Part shown: positions 17,813 through 41,980 of the stretch, one piece after another | Numbering within the stretch: the stretch's first letter is position 1 | How the letters are laid out: each line of letters opens with the position of its first letter | DNA from: Ascaris suum | Taxonomy: Eukaryota > Nematoda > Chromadorea > Rhabditida > Ascarididae | NCBI GenBank assembly: GCA_013433145.1 | Contig: CM024178.1 | Span: forward strand, 8,417,260 to 8,481,259 | Length of the DNA: 64,000 nucleotides | Direction: 5' to 3' | Translations under genes and position numbers: made by a program | Notes under the pieces: generated by a model | Seen by the model: only the letters and a program-made list of their open reading frames with translations | What the model was told of the DNA's origin: nothing | The model's database searches: none

Positions 17813-17905
17813 GTTTTTTGCATTACATGTGCAATCATGTGGCGCATGTTGTCGGCTTTATACCAAGTGACGAAAAAATCCTGAATATGAAAATTTTTCC
17901 GGAAA
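17813..17905 (+). repeat. Dispersed repeat segment Y, copy 1
   Basis: Matches 20908-21000 in direct orientation, including the words ATTACATGTGCAATCATGTG, GCGCATGTTGTCG and AAGTGACGAAAAAATCC. The copies diverge in a short patch after GTTGTCG and again after about 17905. Confidence 0.9.
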
Positions 17906-19884
17906 ATGTTGGAAATGTATGGAGATCAATCCGAAAACATTTATATGTTTGTGAATTTGGAATTTTTTACGATTTCTTTTGGACTTCTGGGAATGAGGAG
18001 CATGGATGCCGGTGAAGAAAACTTGCGAATATTTAGTGATCCTGGCGAGATATCCATTAGGGATCCTGAAAATGGTTTTTCCACCATATCTCCCCTCGCG
18101 TTGGATGAATTGAGCTGGAACTTTTTCTGCTGTGGGTGGCGTGCCGTGTGGTAGTGGACTGCTGGAAAAGTTTCCCGATGCGAGGAAAAAATTTTTGCAC
18201 CTTTTTTCTCCTTCATCCCACCGTGTCCTCATCAACTACATTTTTCCACATCACCTCAAGAGTGTTGCGGAAAAAAATGTTTCGTTCCACTCCGGTCCTG
18301 TGTTTTCAGGATCTTCTGGACTCTTTATATTTTCGGTCGTAACGTTTTTTTTCACATAATCGGAGGCGTGAGCGCACTGCGCGGCTCGGCGCCCCGTGCA
18401 ATTCCCTTTCCAACAGCCTATAATTGGCTATTTCTGACGCAAATCCTGAAATTTGCATTCGGTAGCAAAATAGTACGCAAAGGTGAGAGAGACAGTGAAA
18501 TCACATTATGCTTTCATAACTGCTCCAATTCCGAACGGATGTTAATGGCGCTTTTTTTACTGCAATTAGCATTCGCTTCTCTACCGATCGTGGCAGAACG
18601 TTGCGGTGAATATGGGAGAAAGGAAACTAAAAACAGTGATTTCCGTTAATGATGATTTAACTGCTGTCCTGGCTGCACCTGCTAAATTGTCCTGGCTTGA
18701 CGGTGTGACTCGCACTGAGAGTGAGATTTGTGGTGTCTATATATGGGAGTGGTTAGTGTGTGGGAATGTGATGGGGTGCGACGGGGGTTTAGTACCGGGC
18801 GTTGGTTGTCTTTTCCGACTGCAACTTTTTTCCACTATTTTTCCTCCATAAAATCTGTTTTTTCATAGCAAGAACTACACCTCGATGAAAGGGGGGTCAA
18901 GGGGCCTCAGTCTCCCCTCTCTGACATTGATATTTAGCACTGAAATAAAAAATATGTAGTTAATAGGTTCGTATCCTCAGATCTACCTGCGATCGACATA
19001 GTTTCGATTTATCTCTTCTTCCTAGAACTTCTAATTTTCACTACTGTATACACTGTTATTTAATAATATGTATCATTCGGATTGTTTGACATCGAGTTTA
19101 TTCATTATAAAAATTAATTTGTATGAATTTTCTATAAAAATGTAAATTATTAGATAATTCCGCATTTTTATCTGGCCAACGGATAGGCCTAGGGAGTTCC
19201 GGTTTCATTTTTCTAACACAACATCAAAACCTCTATCAAATGGTTTATAAATTATTTCAATTGGAAAGAAACGCTGAAAACCGATTCTACCGGCCAGGAT
19301 TTCTGGAATTTCGATTTTTGCGATTTTCGGGGCTTTCGTTCTCAATCGGTATTCGATATTGCTCTAAACGGTCTCTTGATCTGTGATGTGCTCGACGAGA
19401 TCTCTCCAATGACCTATATAATGCCACCTAGGTTCAATAGGGGCCGAGAAAAAAATTCCGGAAAATCCCAATTTTTCAATTCTAAGGGAGTACATAGGGA
19501 AACTGTGGAAAAGTTTTTTTTTGTCCCGGATTTCGTTTATTTTCGTATCAAACGATAGAACTCGATGAACTGATGACACACATATGCACTTTGCCGCGTT
19601 CTTTGATCCATAACCGCTATTATATAGTGCTAAATGTTTGCTCACGAAAATACACCCTAATTGGGAGAGAAGCAGACACTCCCCTGAGTGTGTCGCCGGC
19701 ACTCAGAGCCTATTCCGCAAGAAGTGAGGTTTGATGAGTGGTAAGAGCACACCGCTTGTAGTTCCACTATTGCAATTTCTTCTTTTAAATCTATTTTTAC
19801 AGGATCTTCGCGCGAGTATTGAGAACATAGCTACTATATGTATAAATACTACATGTATAGAATAGTGTTGAGAAAAAACTCCTA

Positions 19885-20911
19885 TGATCTACCTTCACAT
19901 TTCGATCGACCTCCACATTTTGATCTACTTTCATATTTCCATACACTTTGACGTTTGATCTACCTTCGTATTTTGATCCACTACGATGCTTTGACCTGCA
20001 TTCACATTTTGATCTAATTGGTGTATCTTCTCATTTTGACCTACACCGATAGTTTCACCTACCCTCATCTTTTGATCTGCCTTCATATTTTCACCCACTA
20101 CGATAATTTCATCTGCCTTCACGTTTTGATCTACTTTGATCTACCTTCATATATTGATCTACCTTGGTCTGCTTTCACATTTCCATCATGATCTACGCTG
20201 ACATTGTGATCTACTTTTACCCGCTTTGACTTACCTTCAGACTTTCATCTACTCTGGTTCTTTGATCTAGTCTCATATTTTGATCTTCCTTGATCTATCT
20301 CCACATTTTGACCTACTCTGACACTTTCCTCCACCCTTATGTTTTGATCTACCTTGGTCTACGATCGCGTTTTGATCTACTTCGATCTAGCTTCATATTT
20401 TGATTTGTTTGATACAACGATACACCTTCACATTTTCATCCACTTTGATACTTTGATCTGCCTTCACATTTTCATCTACCTTGACCTACGTTAACATTTT
20501 GATGCATTTTGATCTACTTTGATCTACCTTCCTGATATGGTTTCATCCACCTTCACACTTTCATTTACTTTGATCTAACTTCACATGTTGATGTGATTTG
20601 ATACTAGATATACCTTCATGTCTTGAACTACCTTCACATTTTGATCTACCTTGATCTAGTTTCACATTTTGATCCACTGTTACCTACTTTGACCTACCTT
20701 CGGGCTCTGATCTGCTGTGATACTTTGGTCTAGTCTCATATTTTGATCTACTTTCATCCTCCTTCACATTTTGACCTACCTTCATATTTTGACCTACTTT
20801 GATCTACCTTCACATTTTCATGCACTTTGATCTTCTTTGATGTGCCCTCGCGTTTCGACCTCCCTTCAGATTTCGATGTACTTTGATCTACTTTGATCTA
20901 CCTCCCCATTT
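19885..20911. repeat. Degenerate minisatellite, about 1 kb (GATCTACCTTCACATTTT-like unit)
   Basis: The block consists of dozens of diverged copies of an 18-24 bp unit close to TTTGATCTACCTTCACATTT, in which GATCTAC often alternates with GACCTAC or CATCTAC and TTCACA with TTCATA. Spacing is irregular, pointing to old duplication with many substitutions and small indels. It ends abruptly where repeat segment Y copy 2 starts. On the minus strand some frames read as repeats of Lys-Val/Ala-Asp-Gln, but stops break them, so it is not taken as coding. Confidence 0.93.
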
Positions 20912-21000
20912 TTGGATTACATGTGCAATCATGTGGCGCATGTTGTCGCCTACTTGTCAAGTGACGAAAAAATCCTGAATATGAAAATTTTTCCGAAAAA
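20908..21000 (+). repeat. Dispersed repeat segment Y, copy 2
   Basis: Second copy of the segment at 17813-17905, directly abutting the end of the minisatellite. The junction places the array next to an element boundary and suggests the minisatellite grew inside or beside a mobile element. Confidence 0.9.
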
Positions 21001-21620
21001 TTTTATGCCATTCGACACGTCAGCGAAATCCTTTGGAAAGATCCATAACGTGTTTGGAGCCAATTTTTCCGTAATTTTTGGAAATGGCATCGCGCGGCTA
21101 AAGAGAAGTAAATGTGAGAGGGTCACAGAAACGATTTTGCTCTCTTCCTATAAGACCAACTGCACGCGAAAGAAGGCAAAGGGTTCAAGTAGGCGGCAGC
21201 CCCCCCTTGCGCATCAATTCTTCTTCCAATGATGTTAACGTTGTTATGAATGTTTGAAAGGTTACAGGAATTTAAACAGAAGGTCGTATGCTATTTTACC
21301 CTTTCGTTCACGTGATCGCGCCGAAGGCGCGAGTCTATTATCCATATTTTCGTCACTCCTTTTTCTGAACGCCAAAGGCGCGAATCTGTTTGTATTACTT
21401 GGCCTGCTGTCTTCCTGTGACTTGATGAGTGATGTGGTCTGTGAGAAAAGATGCGGGGGGCGTGGCGCAGCGGCGCGTGCGTTGTTGTGCGTGTCCATGA
21501 TTTCTCCTATGTCATATCTCAACCCTCAATGGACCAATTTTGTTCCGGTTTTTTGCAAAATAGTTCGCATAAGATGTGGAAAAGTGTGATACGTGAACAA
21601 GTGTAACACGCGCTAGTTTT

Positions 21621-22791
21621 TAACCTTACAGAGGAAATTAACCCTGCCGTTTCATTTTTTTTCTATCATAGAGAAATTTTTCAGTCAAAGCTTACCTTAG
21701 TTGGACCGGGGGGGGGGGGGTGTTTGAATCTAAAAAGGGTGTTTAACTTTAATTTCGATTCAGGTGATTGAAAGGGGGGAGGTGTTTGAATTTCCACTGG
21801 AGGTTGATCATATTCAATGTAGAAATATTGTAATATTAATATCGTTGAGAAAATTCCTCACATATCATTCCATAGATGTTTTTATTCCCCGACAAGATGA
21901 CAACCAGTAACTAACGATATCATGAATTCAATTTTTGTTTTCCGGTTGATTCGACTGATAAATGTTGAAAGTTATAACAATATGTTTTTATTATGCTAAT
22001 TCTCAGCCAAAACGAATTAGATTGCTAAAATATACAAAAAGCCATCATCCTTTTTGTCAGAATTTGCAGAAATACCCGCAGGTTTGTATTGTTTTGGCAA
22101 GCGTCTCTACTAACTGTGAAACGTGATCGTGATATTACTAAAACTCATCAAGCAGCAAGCGCTTTCGATCGAAGGTTTTGTTAGGAATAAAAAGCAATGA
22201 AACATTTGCTCAGTAGATTACAAATAGAAATCGTGAACTACTTCGCGAACTCATTACTCCTCGCTTTTTAGAATGCATGTTATTAGTAGTTGACGTTTGA
22301 AGGTTGATTTACCGACAGTGTGGTGTAAACCTGACAAATAAATAGATACTCTAACTGAAGCTATATGGCTTTGTGAAAGAAGCATACGCTAATACGCTGA
22401 AACTAGCAGACAATAAAACCCTATCATACGATCCCGCTCTCCATCAGAATATGCCCTCTTTGATGATATTCCATAACCTCGGGGGTGGAAAAGCAAATTT
22501 ACACCTCCTCCCCCACTCTTAACTCCTACTGCGATTAAATATCCTCCTCTTTCTCTTGAAAGCTGCGAAAAATCCTCGATGTTATAAGTCCTGGATGTTA
22601 GGATCAATACCTTACAATAGGTGCTTCCTTAAAAAATAGCTTTTTGAGGCTTCCAGTTAAAATCGATGAAAGTGTAGAATTAACTTTCACTTCAGAAATT
22701 CGCTGACAATTAAACTTTTTTTGCTATAACTTTTCACAAGTGCGAAGCGTGCGATGGAATCTTCCATAAATTGAGAGAAAAAAGGTTAAAA
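21621..22791. other. Non-coding stretch between the repeat island and the low-complexity gene
   Basis: Contains a poly-G run near 21708-21720 and AT-rich unique sequence. It should include the 3' untranslated region of the minus-strand gene ending at 22792. A 72-codon minus frame at 22389-22607 has no supporting splice sites or composition. Nothing else seen. Confidence 0.55.
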
Positions 22792-32019
<9,228 letters not shown>

Positions 32020-33191
32020 CTGCAATTTAATAAATTTAAAAAAAAATTTGTTTTTTTTTTTGAAATTTTATAATTTTCATTAAATCGAAATATTTACTAT
32101 CCAATTCTATGGCTTTCTTTAAAAGGATTTTTCATTCTATAATAGTTTTTCAATTAAATGTTATTATCCGATAATTATTATCCGATTATTATCCTATAAG
32201 AATAGTTGAATCAGACTAATGCATTCAAATCTAATAGATCATTGTTGGCCGATTATGCCGCTGATTGGTGTCTCTAAAAATTTTTTCTCATCTATAATTC
32301 GATAAACAATTTCATATATTAATTGCATATAAATATTATTATTTTACTGCACAAAATTGTTTGTTACCATATTTTGCTATAAATTCACCTTTCTAGCTTT
32401 CTTTTCCATTATTCAGTCATTCAAAAATTTAATTAGATTCTTTCAGAATTTAATTAGGTTTTTCAGAGATCACTGTAAATGTGGAAATGAGATGAATAGT
32501 GTATTCAATGGTTAGGAAGAACGAAAGAGCAGGTAAGGGGAAATGAGAATATGGGAGGGAATGGGGGGGGGGGGGCGGGAGGTAGGACGTCTAATAAAGC
32601 AATGGAAAGAGTATAGACATCCCTCAGTTGGATTTTGAGATTTGCAAGTGTTGCAAAATAAATAAATAAAAGCCGATAACAATGTGTGTTAATATAATAA
32701 AAAATAGAATTGATATATTGCAATGAATTTTTCAATTCTCTAAAATTGGGTGATTGAATTGCGCGAAAGAGATAGTGTTGAAAGAGGAAGAAACACACAA
32801 GTCATGATAGATGTATGAATGTTTTGTAGGCGTTGACCTTAACGCCATACGGAATGCATCTGCTGCTCTACATAGCGACACAACATTCGGTTAGGGTGAT
32901 ATAAAAGATTGGGAGATGAGTATATATTGCGGTCATTTCAACAACTATACTGACCATACGCAGAAAAAAAAGCTTCTAATACAGAGGAAATAGTTGATTA
33001 CTTCATCAGTTAATGCTAAATTATTATTCAGTTTCAACTGAATATGACATAGTAGCAACATAATATATATTTAAATAATACATGCCATTTATTAATTTAA
33101 AATTTTTAATAATAATTCGCTATAACTTTCGATGGATGTACTCAGTTCAGTAATAGAACTAATTAGTAAATCAGTGTTCGGTAAGATGCTA

Positions 33192-33329
<138 letters not shown>

Positions 33330-35689
33330 TTTATTTATTTTTATATTTAAGTTCCTTTAACTCATTTTTTTGCGCCTGCTTAACTATCCGCCCTCAGTAT
33401 ATGCAAAAATTCACCCATCTAGTCTGGGAACTATCCTCCCCCTAAGCTGTTTATCAACCTGTTTCTAAAGTAACTAGGATCTTCCATCTATAACGGAATT
33501 TCAGTGAAAAAGAGATATTAGAGAATGGAAATATTGTTATTCTAATGATAATGCTGTTTTTATCGATTTATTTCTAGAAACACTCAATACGTATAAGTGA
33601 GAATAAAATTTCATTTTAATGTTTTCATAGTTTTAATTGCAGCAAAAATCAAAGATTATTTGCTCAAAATTCTCTAGTTTTACGAATCTATTCGTCTCAT
33701 TATGAATCGTTTTTACGTCGTCGGCACTACGAATAGTTTTCGAAAATAAACTTCCGTTGCAGTTTCCACTTTGTTGTAATGCCGTTATTTCGGTGCACTT
33801 TGATCTCGTTAACCGTAATTCTTGTTTCGTTGAAAAAAAAAAAACGATGTCAACTATGCGTTATAGTATTGACCACTCCTAACAATCAATCTAACTAGTT
33901 TTCCACAACGAATATCGTATTTAAATTATCAACTCTTCAATTACAAATCGCACAGTGAAATTTTTAATTGGTAAAGGTAGTTCTAGCATTAAGTAATAGT
34001 CTAACATTCATAAAAGTTTTTCAGTAAAGCAATAAATACTTTAGTGACATAATATTCTTAAATTAAGAAAACATTTTATAGATACTTTCATAGAAAACAT
34101 CCTTTAGAGGAATTTGTAAGAGTTTCGAAATAAATTCAATAAATATACATCGCCCCTTATAGATTTTATTCGTATCTCTATAAATTGAAGCATTTTATCG
34201 AGCCTATTAAGTACAAATTTATGGAACAGTTACAGTCACGTAGAGAGATGATTGTTTGCAAATAAATCGATCATATCGATAAAGTAGAGAAAAGAAATCA
34301 TCCACTATCGAAGTATAAATCGATAGGAAAACTTTTTGAGCATATTGTATTTCATTTTGAAAAAAAAAAGGATTGAAACGTTTATGAAAATCTGAAATGT
34401 CTTCTAAGCACTAATGAATCGATTCATCTATTACATTTTTTTTTTGCATCAACATAACATTGTTGTTGATTCATTATCATTAACGGAGAATGATATGTTA
34501 GCTGAGGCGTTCCCTAGTATAAACTGTAGGAATCGGATCGAGTTGTTATTTTTTTTGATGTTGCGCTACATCCATCGATAATAGCGCACGCAACAAATGA
34601 ATGATTATGGTTTTGTGCTCGGCTTGAGCGGAAGTTTTTCCACTCAAAAAATCAGCCTATGGCTTTGCTCATTCAAAAATGACATCATTTCTACTCGAGA
34701 ATATTGTCGTCTTCGGCGACTGACTAATATAATAGATGTCTCTATTGCAATCCATGAGCGCCTTTTATACCTCCTTAATCTACGAAAAAGGTCTACTGGA
34801 AATGATCACACATGAGGACCGGTCAAGATATTTGAGAGTATGGAAAATTCAAGTATCTTTGATCTTGTCTATTGATCTTAGATCATATATTAATATAGAG
34901 CAATAATCGACCAGAACAATTCATTGGAAGAATTTTCAACGAGGATATATCACGTTTGATTTGAATTCTATGCTGAGCAGTATTTAAGAAAATCTTCATT
35001 TCGTATTTCTAAAATAGATTATCGGGAAGAAATGCAGAAAAATTAAAATATGATAGCAAATAAGAAGGAATATGAATATAGTCTACTCAAGAGAGAGACT
35101 AACGTATAGAAATTAAACGCTGAGAAAAATAAGCGAATATCGAAGGAATAAGTGAAAAATAAGGTCAACGCTAAGGAGTTAATACCAGATTTGCAATAAC
35201 GAATGAAATATTTCGCATTGATGGAAAGAGTTTCCTGAATTCAAGTTTTTCGAATTTTTTGAGGACATTTTTTCACTAAATTCCAAAAATTTAATAATAA
35301 GTCACCAAATCTAATAAAATTATGACAAAATTAGCAGTATATTTAACGTGGAATTAGTAACTGTTTACACTAGAAGTTTAAATTACTGCGGAATTTCAAA
35401 GGTTTTTATTGATTGCTCGGCATAATCGCTAATCTTCGTAGAGTAATCAAAATATTTTTATAAGGAGGAATCAAAATATTCATTGATTAGTGATTATTAT
35501 CGACTATCGATTACGCTATAAAAGAATAGACACCACAGATTGGCAGAAGAAATAGAGGCCGATCAGCAATAAGATAGAGCGAGTCTCTAAAAAAGATCAT
35601 ATGAACCAACTGAATCACAAAATCTTGAATCGGAACAAGTGGAAGCGATATAAACGGACGTTTCTTCGTAATGAATGCTCGGCTGATTG

Positions 35690-35780
35690 AAATAAATGAA
35701 TAAATAAGTAAATAAATGAAGAAATGCATAAATAAATAAGTAAATAAGTAATTAAATAAATAAATAAATAAGTAAATAGG
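35690..35780. repeat. Imperfect (TAAA)n/(TAAG)n stretch
   Basis: Four-base repeats AAAT/TAAA interrupted by TAAG and TGAA units over about 90 bp. The minus-strand frame of Phe-Ile-Tyr-Leu across it is an artefact. Confidence 0.85.
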
Positions 35781-36376
35781 ATTAATTGCTCTATAATTAC
35801 ACATCACCGTGAGGACGCGACAACTGAAGAACTTATTTCTCGTGTAAAGAAATAGATGCGATTTTTAAACGAAAGAAGTACCGTTGCTGTTTTATGAAAG
35901 AGTGTCACTCAAACCTATTTTGTTGGTGATAATTTATGAAAGTATCGACAGATAATAAGAAATTTACGCAATATATTTTCTATTTCAACATGAAGATATA
36001 GACAAATGACATCGATTAGAATAAAATTATCAGATCATTGCATTATTGTTTATGCACAAAATTCAAATGTAATTTATATGCAATAAATAAACTGATAATA
36101 AGCGGATAGAATATAATTAATGAAATGCAATACAAATTGCCTTAATGATTGAATTGCATTATGCAAAATGCAATATAGATCGTTGTAGGGGGTATTGATT
36201 GCAATTTGCAAATGGGATTTAAATCATTTTGGAAGATTGCATAAAACGCATATAGATCGAGGGAAGCGTTCTTTTTTTTAACGCATAGAACGCATAACTG
36301 TGTTTTTTCTGCATCACTATATAAATAGTGGAAGAGTCAATTAACAACGTTGAAGCATATCGTAGTGTTAAAAAAG

Positions 36377-36477
36377 AAAAACTTTTATTATGTGAACTTG
36401 AAATATGTCAGCGTAGAACTAATATTTCGAAAAAAACCTTTTAGTAAGTGAACTTGAAGTATGTCAAGCGTAAATTA
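36377..36477. repeat. Diverged direct duplication, about 55-bp period
   Basis: GTGAACTTGAAATATGTCA near 36391 and GTGAACTTGAAGTATGTCA near 36448 lie in matching contexts: an AAAAACTTTTA-like run before and GCGTA with A-rich sequence after. Confidence 0.75.
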
Positions 36478-38517
36478 ACACATTGAGAGTTGAGTGATGA
36501 ATATAAGATGAGAGACGGATGCGTATTTGTAACGAAAAGAAATTATGAAAGAAAAAATTATGAAGTTATCGCAAATTGACGCAAATCGTAGAAAATATGG
36601 GTGCACTTTGAGATGCAAGATCGGTATTGCAATATCGATCAACCACAGCTAAATGCAAAAAAAAAAAAGAAAATTCCTACGCACTTAATTGCAACAATGA
36701 TTTAGAAATTGCATTTCATTTTTTAAAGGTGCAATTTATTAAAACAACGAATATTTCAAGCTGCAATTAATAAAAAAATCTTAATAGTTTTACAATTTTA
36801 AAATTGCACATAAATAAAAGAAATTGTATAACTTCAGTGAGTAATTATAGCAATAAAGTAATCAAATAAGTAATAAAGTAGCAAGTGATGCGAATCATAA
36901 TAAACTAATAAATAATTAATGTAATTAAAGTAATAAGTAAGCAGTAATTAGAGCAATTTGAGTCTTAATAAAAATTTACTTGCATTTTACGGTTATATAT
37001 GTTCGAATAAAATTTCATTAACTATTTCTTCGAAATCGTTATTGCTCCTTAAATCGTGATGAAAAAATAAAATTTCGAATTGGCCATCTATGTACATTAT
37101 GGATAATTGATTTTGCCTTAATTTTTCGTCTTTTTGAATAGATCTTTTAGAAATATTTGCAAATTTTGCATATGTAAATTCATGAATAGAAAATGTATCG
37201 TTGTAGTAAATGAATGAAATTAATTTTTAACGTCAATAAATAAAGAAAATAATAAAGCAAAATCAATCGAAATAATATAAATATATTTCGTTTGTAGTGG
37301 AAAATTTAGAACGTTTGGTGGAGCAGATTCCTTAATGTGCATATTTTTATATTTGCTTATGGTAAACACATTATGTTATGCTCATAACTGTGCAAATTTA
37401 TTAGCTTCTCCTTGTCTTCTGGGCATTTTAACTTTTAAGCATCAACAGCCTTGTTACCCGAACTTTCGAGCTGAACCACCAATTTCGCAAATGTGTCCCA
37501 GAATTTAAGGGCGCCTAAAAATGGATACATTTTTGCAACCGTTTAGGCTGTTTTCTGCATCGATCGAGTAATATGAGACCAATCTCTCGCAGAAGAATTT
37601 CTATTATCAGCCCGATCAGTTAAACTACAAATGCCTTCCTATCCGCATTTCATTATTCGTAATTTATGAAACCGGTTGGTGAGACAAGAATGGGCATAAA
37701 GGCGTATTTCGTTTCTTTGTCTCTGACATACATTCCTCTCTTCTATAATCCATATGCAACCATCAATATTCGTGAAAAAATTAGCCTCCATGCAATAAAA
37801 TTCTTTAATTATGCAATTTTTTTTTGTTTTCCAATATTTCATTTGATAGATGTCTTCTAGAAAGAGTATTTGAATTTCCCCTCTCTCATCGTCTAACAAA
37901 AATTTTTTCACAGAAAACAACAACAACAACAACCATGAATTAATTAGAACTGATTCGAATTAATTTCACCTTCCAATTTCTTCAGTAAATCCGATTGACT
38001 CTATTTCTTAGCTCTTCAAAAAAGACAATTTTTACAACAATATTTACATTATTAATAGTGCATAATGGTTAACACCGGAAAAGAATATTTAAAAAATTGC
38101 TATGAACTGTTTAATTAAATTAAAGCCAAAAAGGAATGAAATATTTTTCTCTTAAGCGAGATTCGGAAAAATTCATTCAGTCGTAAATATTCAAATAAAC
38201 TTTAAAAAAAAATTCACACAAGAAATATTTGCTCATAGAATATGCTCTATTTTAAATTAGCACTAAAATTTTCAACGAGACATTAAAAATCTTTATTTAT
38301 TCTGCAGACAGATATATTAAACTACGATGAAATGATTTATCTTCTCATTTAAAAAAAAACGCCATTTAAAAAGCGCTCATCGCTCTTTTTATGTGGCCTT
38401 TTTGTGGTGGAAAATGCAACAAGAACTCATAGAGTTTTTTTTTTCAGCCAAATGAAAAGTCGTTTTTAGAGAGTATTTTTATTTCATAAATGGCAAATAT
38501 TTTAGAATATTAAAAGC

Positions 38518-38617
<100 letters not shown>

Positions 38618-41600
38618 AATGTATGTTTTAAAAATTCTGCTATGTGTTGAGATTTCAATATGAAGGAAAAGTTGAAGAAATTATAATTGCAATAAATAGA
38701 GATCAATAGAGGTAATAAATGTAATTACCTTATAATAAATGTAAGGTATATTAGTAATTATTTCACATCTGATGCCGTTCATAAATTAACTGATAATGTA
38801 AACACGACGATAATACGTTAGGATCGTCTCAGTAGATTAAACAGATTCTATGAAGAAATCGAATCTAATCTAGGATACTTATCTTATCTTTCAAAAGCAT
38901 CTCCTATTGTTTTAAAAATTAAAAAAATTGACCAGTTTATTAGAAGCGATCGTTGAAATACATCGATCGCTTCAAATAAATTACTAATTCATAGAGCGTT
39001 ATGTTGCCTCGTACTCAAAAATACCTTATCAGCAGTTTATCAGCACAAAGGTAGAAATTCGGAGAGAATGATTTGAAGACCTGGAATCCTTTTTGGCTAG
39101 ACCTGGTTTCTATCCGACATTACCTTCTCCCTCCTCTTTACCACCATTATCAAGGTAATATGGGACGACTGGTGAGAATATTTCATTTTATGCTTGAAAG
39201 ATTACTTCCGATTGTTGAGTTTTATAATTTTCTTTATTCATTAATGCTTCTTTTATTTAAACTCTATCCGATAAACGTTCCCGGATGAACGAAAAAATTT
39301 CTCTCAGCAATCGTTTCTAGATGAAATGCAAACAAACCATTCATAATGCATAAGTGTGTACTTTTCACTAACTTGTTTTCCCACTTATGCGTCACAAAAA
39401 TCGGGGTAATGTGAAATGAATATAACGCGTCTAACGAAAAAGAAAAAAGAAAGGAGATAAATGCTGCGCTCCTTTCAAAGAAAACAAAACTGTCAGAAAA
39501 AGTTTCAGTTCGTATAAACAAAGTTTTTGAAATGTTTCATAGAAGAAATGAACCTCAAATTATCTAGTATTAAATTTTCTTAATAAAAATGCAATCAACA
39601 AAATAATAAATAAATAGAAATATTCTAGTTCGGATGAAATTTTATGGAGGCGAAATCCATAATGGCACAAAAAGATTGGATTTAGTCGATGTTTTTTTTT
39701 GGCATATGTAGCGATTCTTATAGCCATTGAGAAAAATAACGGTCTTGAAGCTATGGAGAAGAAAGTGAAGAAAAATTTCTAGACGATAACCATAGAGACC
39801 ATAGAGAAAAATCGTTTAAAAAATTCTAGAAAAGGATGTGTTTTATGAGCAATTCCCTTAATTGGCCATGATCCATATAACGGAAGTTAAACTATTTTTT
39901 ATATTGTCTCTCTGCATCATTTTTTCCCATTTATTTGTCAAGAATATTTCACTTTCTTATCGATTTATGATTTGATATGATGCAAAAGAGAAAAGAGAAA
40001 ACTTCTTTTGAGGAGAACATCGAATTAAAGCTTAATTTAGATTTTTGGAAAAAATTATCTACTTATAAGATTGCATAGTGCTTCAAATATTAGCTCCGAG
40101 TAGTCCATTTTTTAATGATTAATATACTGCTTTATAAATAAGAGAGCATTCATGGTATTGCAATAACTAATGGATGTATTGATGCAACTTAGTTTCAGGT
40201 GATTGCGCTTTGCAGAACAGAAGAGATGTACGATGGTTCGAATGGCCGGCTGTTGGTCAACAGCGATGATAACTCTTACCGACAGGCGCAGTTTTTAGCC
40301 TTATTTGTAACAAACTTTTCTAACATATTGCACAGAGCATTAGGGATTGTTTGTTTTGGATTTCTATTTTCGAACATTGCAGAAATACATCGAATTTCTT
40401 TTTGAAACGATAAAACTGTTTCGCATTTCATATAAGAGAGATGGAAGATTGATCATCACGATAAATCAACACTACAAGAAGATGCTTCGAGACGGATATG
40501 AAAAACAAAACCTACTATTTTTCTCAACAATAAATGAGATTTACATAGAAGGCTCGCATAAAACAGGTGATAGTATTGAAAAAAAATCCGTCAAGTATTC
40601 TGGAACAGATTTTATGAAAGTGAAGTCCAGAGTTGACACCTCAGAAAAAGGCCAGAATCGAAGGATGCCTGAGCCGAAATCAGAATCCCAATGAATCCAG
40701 AATCGCGACAAAAAATTAATAAAATGATATTCCTGAATTATTTTAAAGCCATTTTCTTTTACATGGCTAAGATTTCGAAGATAGGAATTGTCGCATGGCC
40801 AGTGAAAACAGTATCTGCAGACGACTTCAGTTTTACGTCCCTTCGCTTGCTGAACAATATTTCCATTATTGGAATATGTTATGCGCTTTCACTTAACATC
40901 GTTTTCCTTTGAAAAATCAGCAGCTTGTGATACCGAGATATATATCTCAATGCTTTGAGTTTTACTCGGCGTTCAGAAATCTAGTTACAACTCATTACTA
41001 CATGATTTCATGTCGGCCGTAAATGCACTACTTCTTGCCACGATTTCCGTTCAGCAAGTGTTAGAGATGTAGATGCTTAAGAGATCTACTCGTGCTATGA
41101 AAGCCTTCCCTATCATCTTCCCTATCACTTCCGTTTTCCTGCATCATTTTGAAGCAAAATATATTCCACTCTTTGAGTTTCTTTCGTGCTTTTCGAGATA
41201 TGCTCTTCAATGGTGCATATACGATATTGTTAAAGCGCTGGACTTTCGTTTATGTGAGTAGAACAAAATCCATTGATAATATGATCATGCAATAGTATTA
41301 AATTGAAACGAATAGTATCGCAAGCGATATGCAAATAAAGGTTCAATTAATAATATGCAAATTAAACCATCTCTAACAACGTTCATCGATAATATCGTCG
41401 AAATTTTTCTAAAATTAAATTGGCTAATATAAATATAAAAATATGGCTTAATGTATGATGGATAAGGACAACATTGTACTATTAATTAGAAATTAAAATT
41501 TCGAGAACTTTCTCATCGTTCATAAAGGTAATCTCTATATCCACGAAGAAAAAAGAATTGCAAAAGTGATTAGAAAGTATAATATAGAAAAATTATGAAA

Positions 41601-41980
41601 ATGAAAATGAAAACAACAATACTTCTTAAAATGTCTGCTAATTAAAGATTTGCTAAAAATATTTAAATAATTGTATAAATATGTGCTAATAAATAAATAT
41701 TTAAACAATTAAATGCATTTTTTTAATGGTTATATAAATGAGATAATTATGTAAATATTTAGTACTATGTTTAAAATGCTCAAATGAGTTCAATTATCGA
41801 TATCGTTATGATGTCTCAATTACTGATAGATTTTAGTCGCATTTAATTCAGCCTTAAATGCTAAAATCCATCAACGATAAAGAAATATCGAATAAACTCA
41901 GGTATTTACTAAAAATGCTAAAATCCAACGATAAAGAAATACCATTTTAGTGGATGTTCTAATGGAACAAATTCACTTAC

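Noticed and set aside
17773..18851. Cluster of overlapping open frames on both strands, 75-125 codons
   Set aside because: The frames overlap on both strands and have no recognisable transposase or other domain. They lie in a repeat island of more balanced base composition, which lengthens chance frames.
19931..20122. Minus-strand frame with repeated Lys-Val/Ala-Asp-Gln
   Set aside because: It is a translation of the degenerate minisatellite; stops interrupt it and the period is not a multiple of three throughout.
40199..40912. Series of plus-strand frames following a TTTCAG acceptor-like site
   Set aside because: The three frames are in different phases with no donors to join them, and the residues show no family resemblance.
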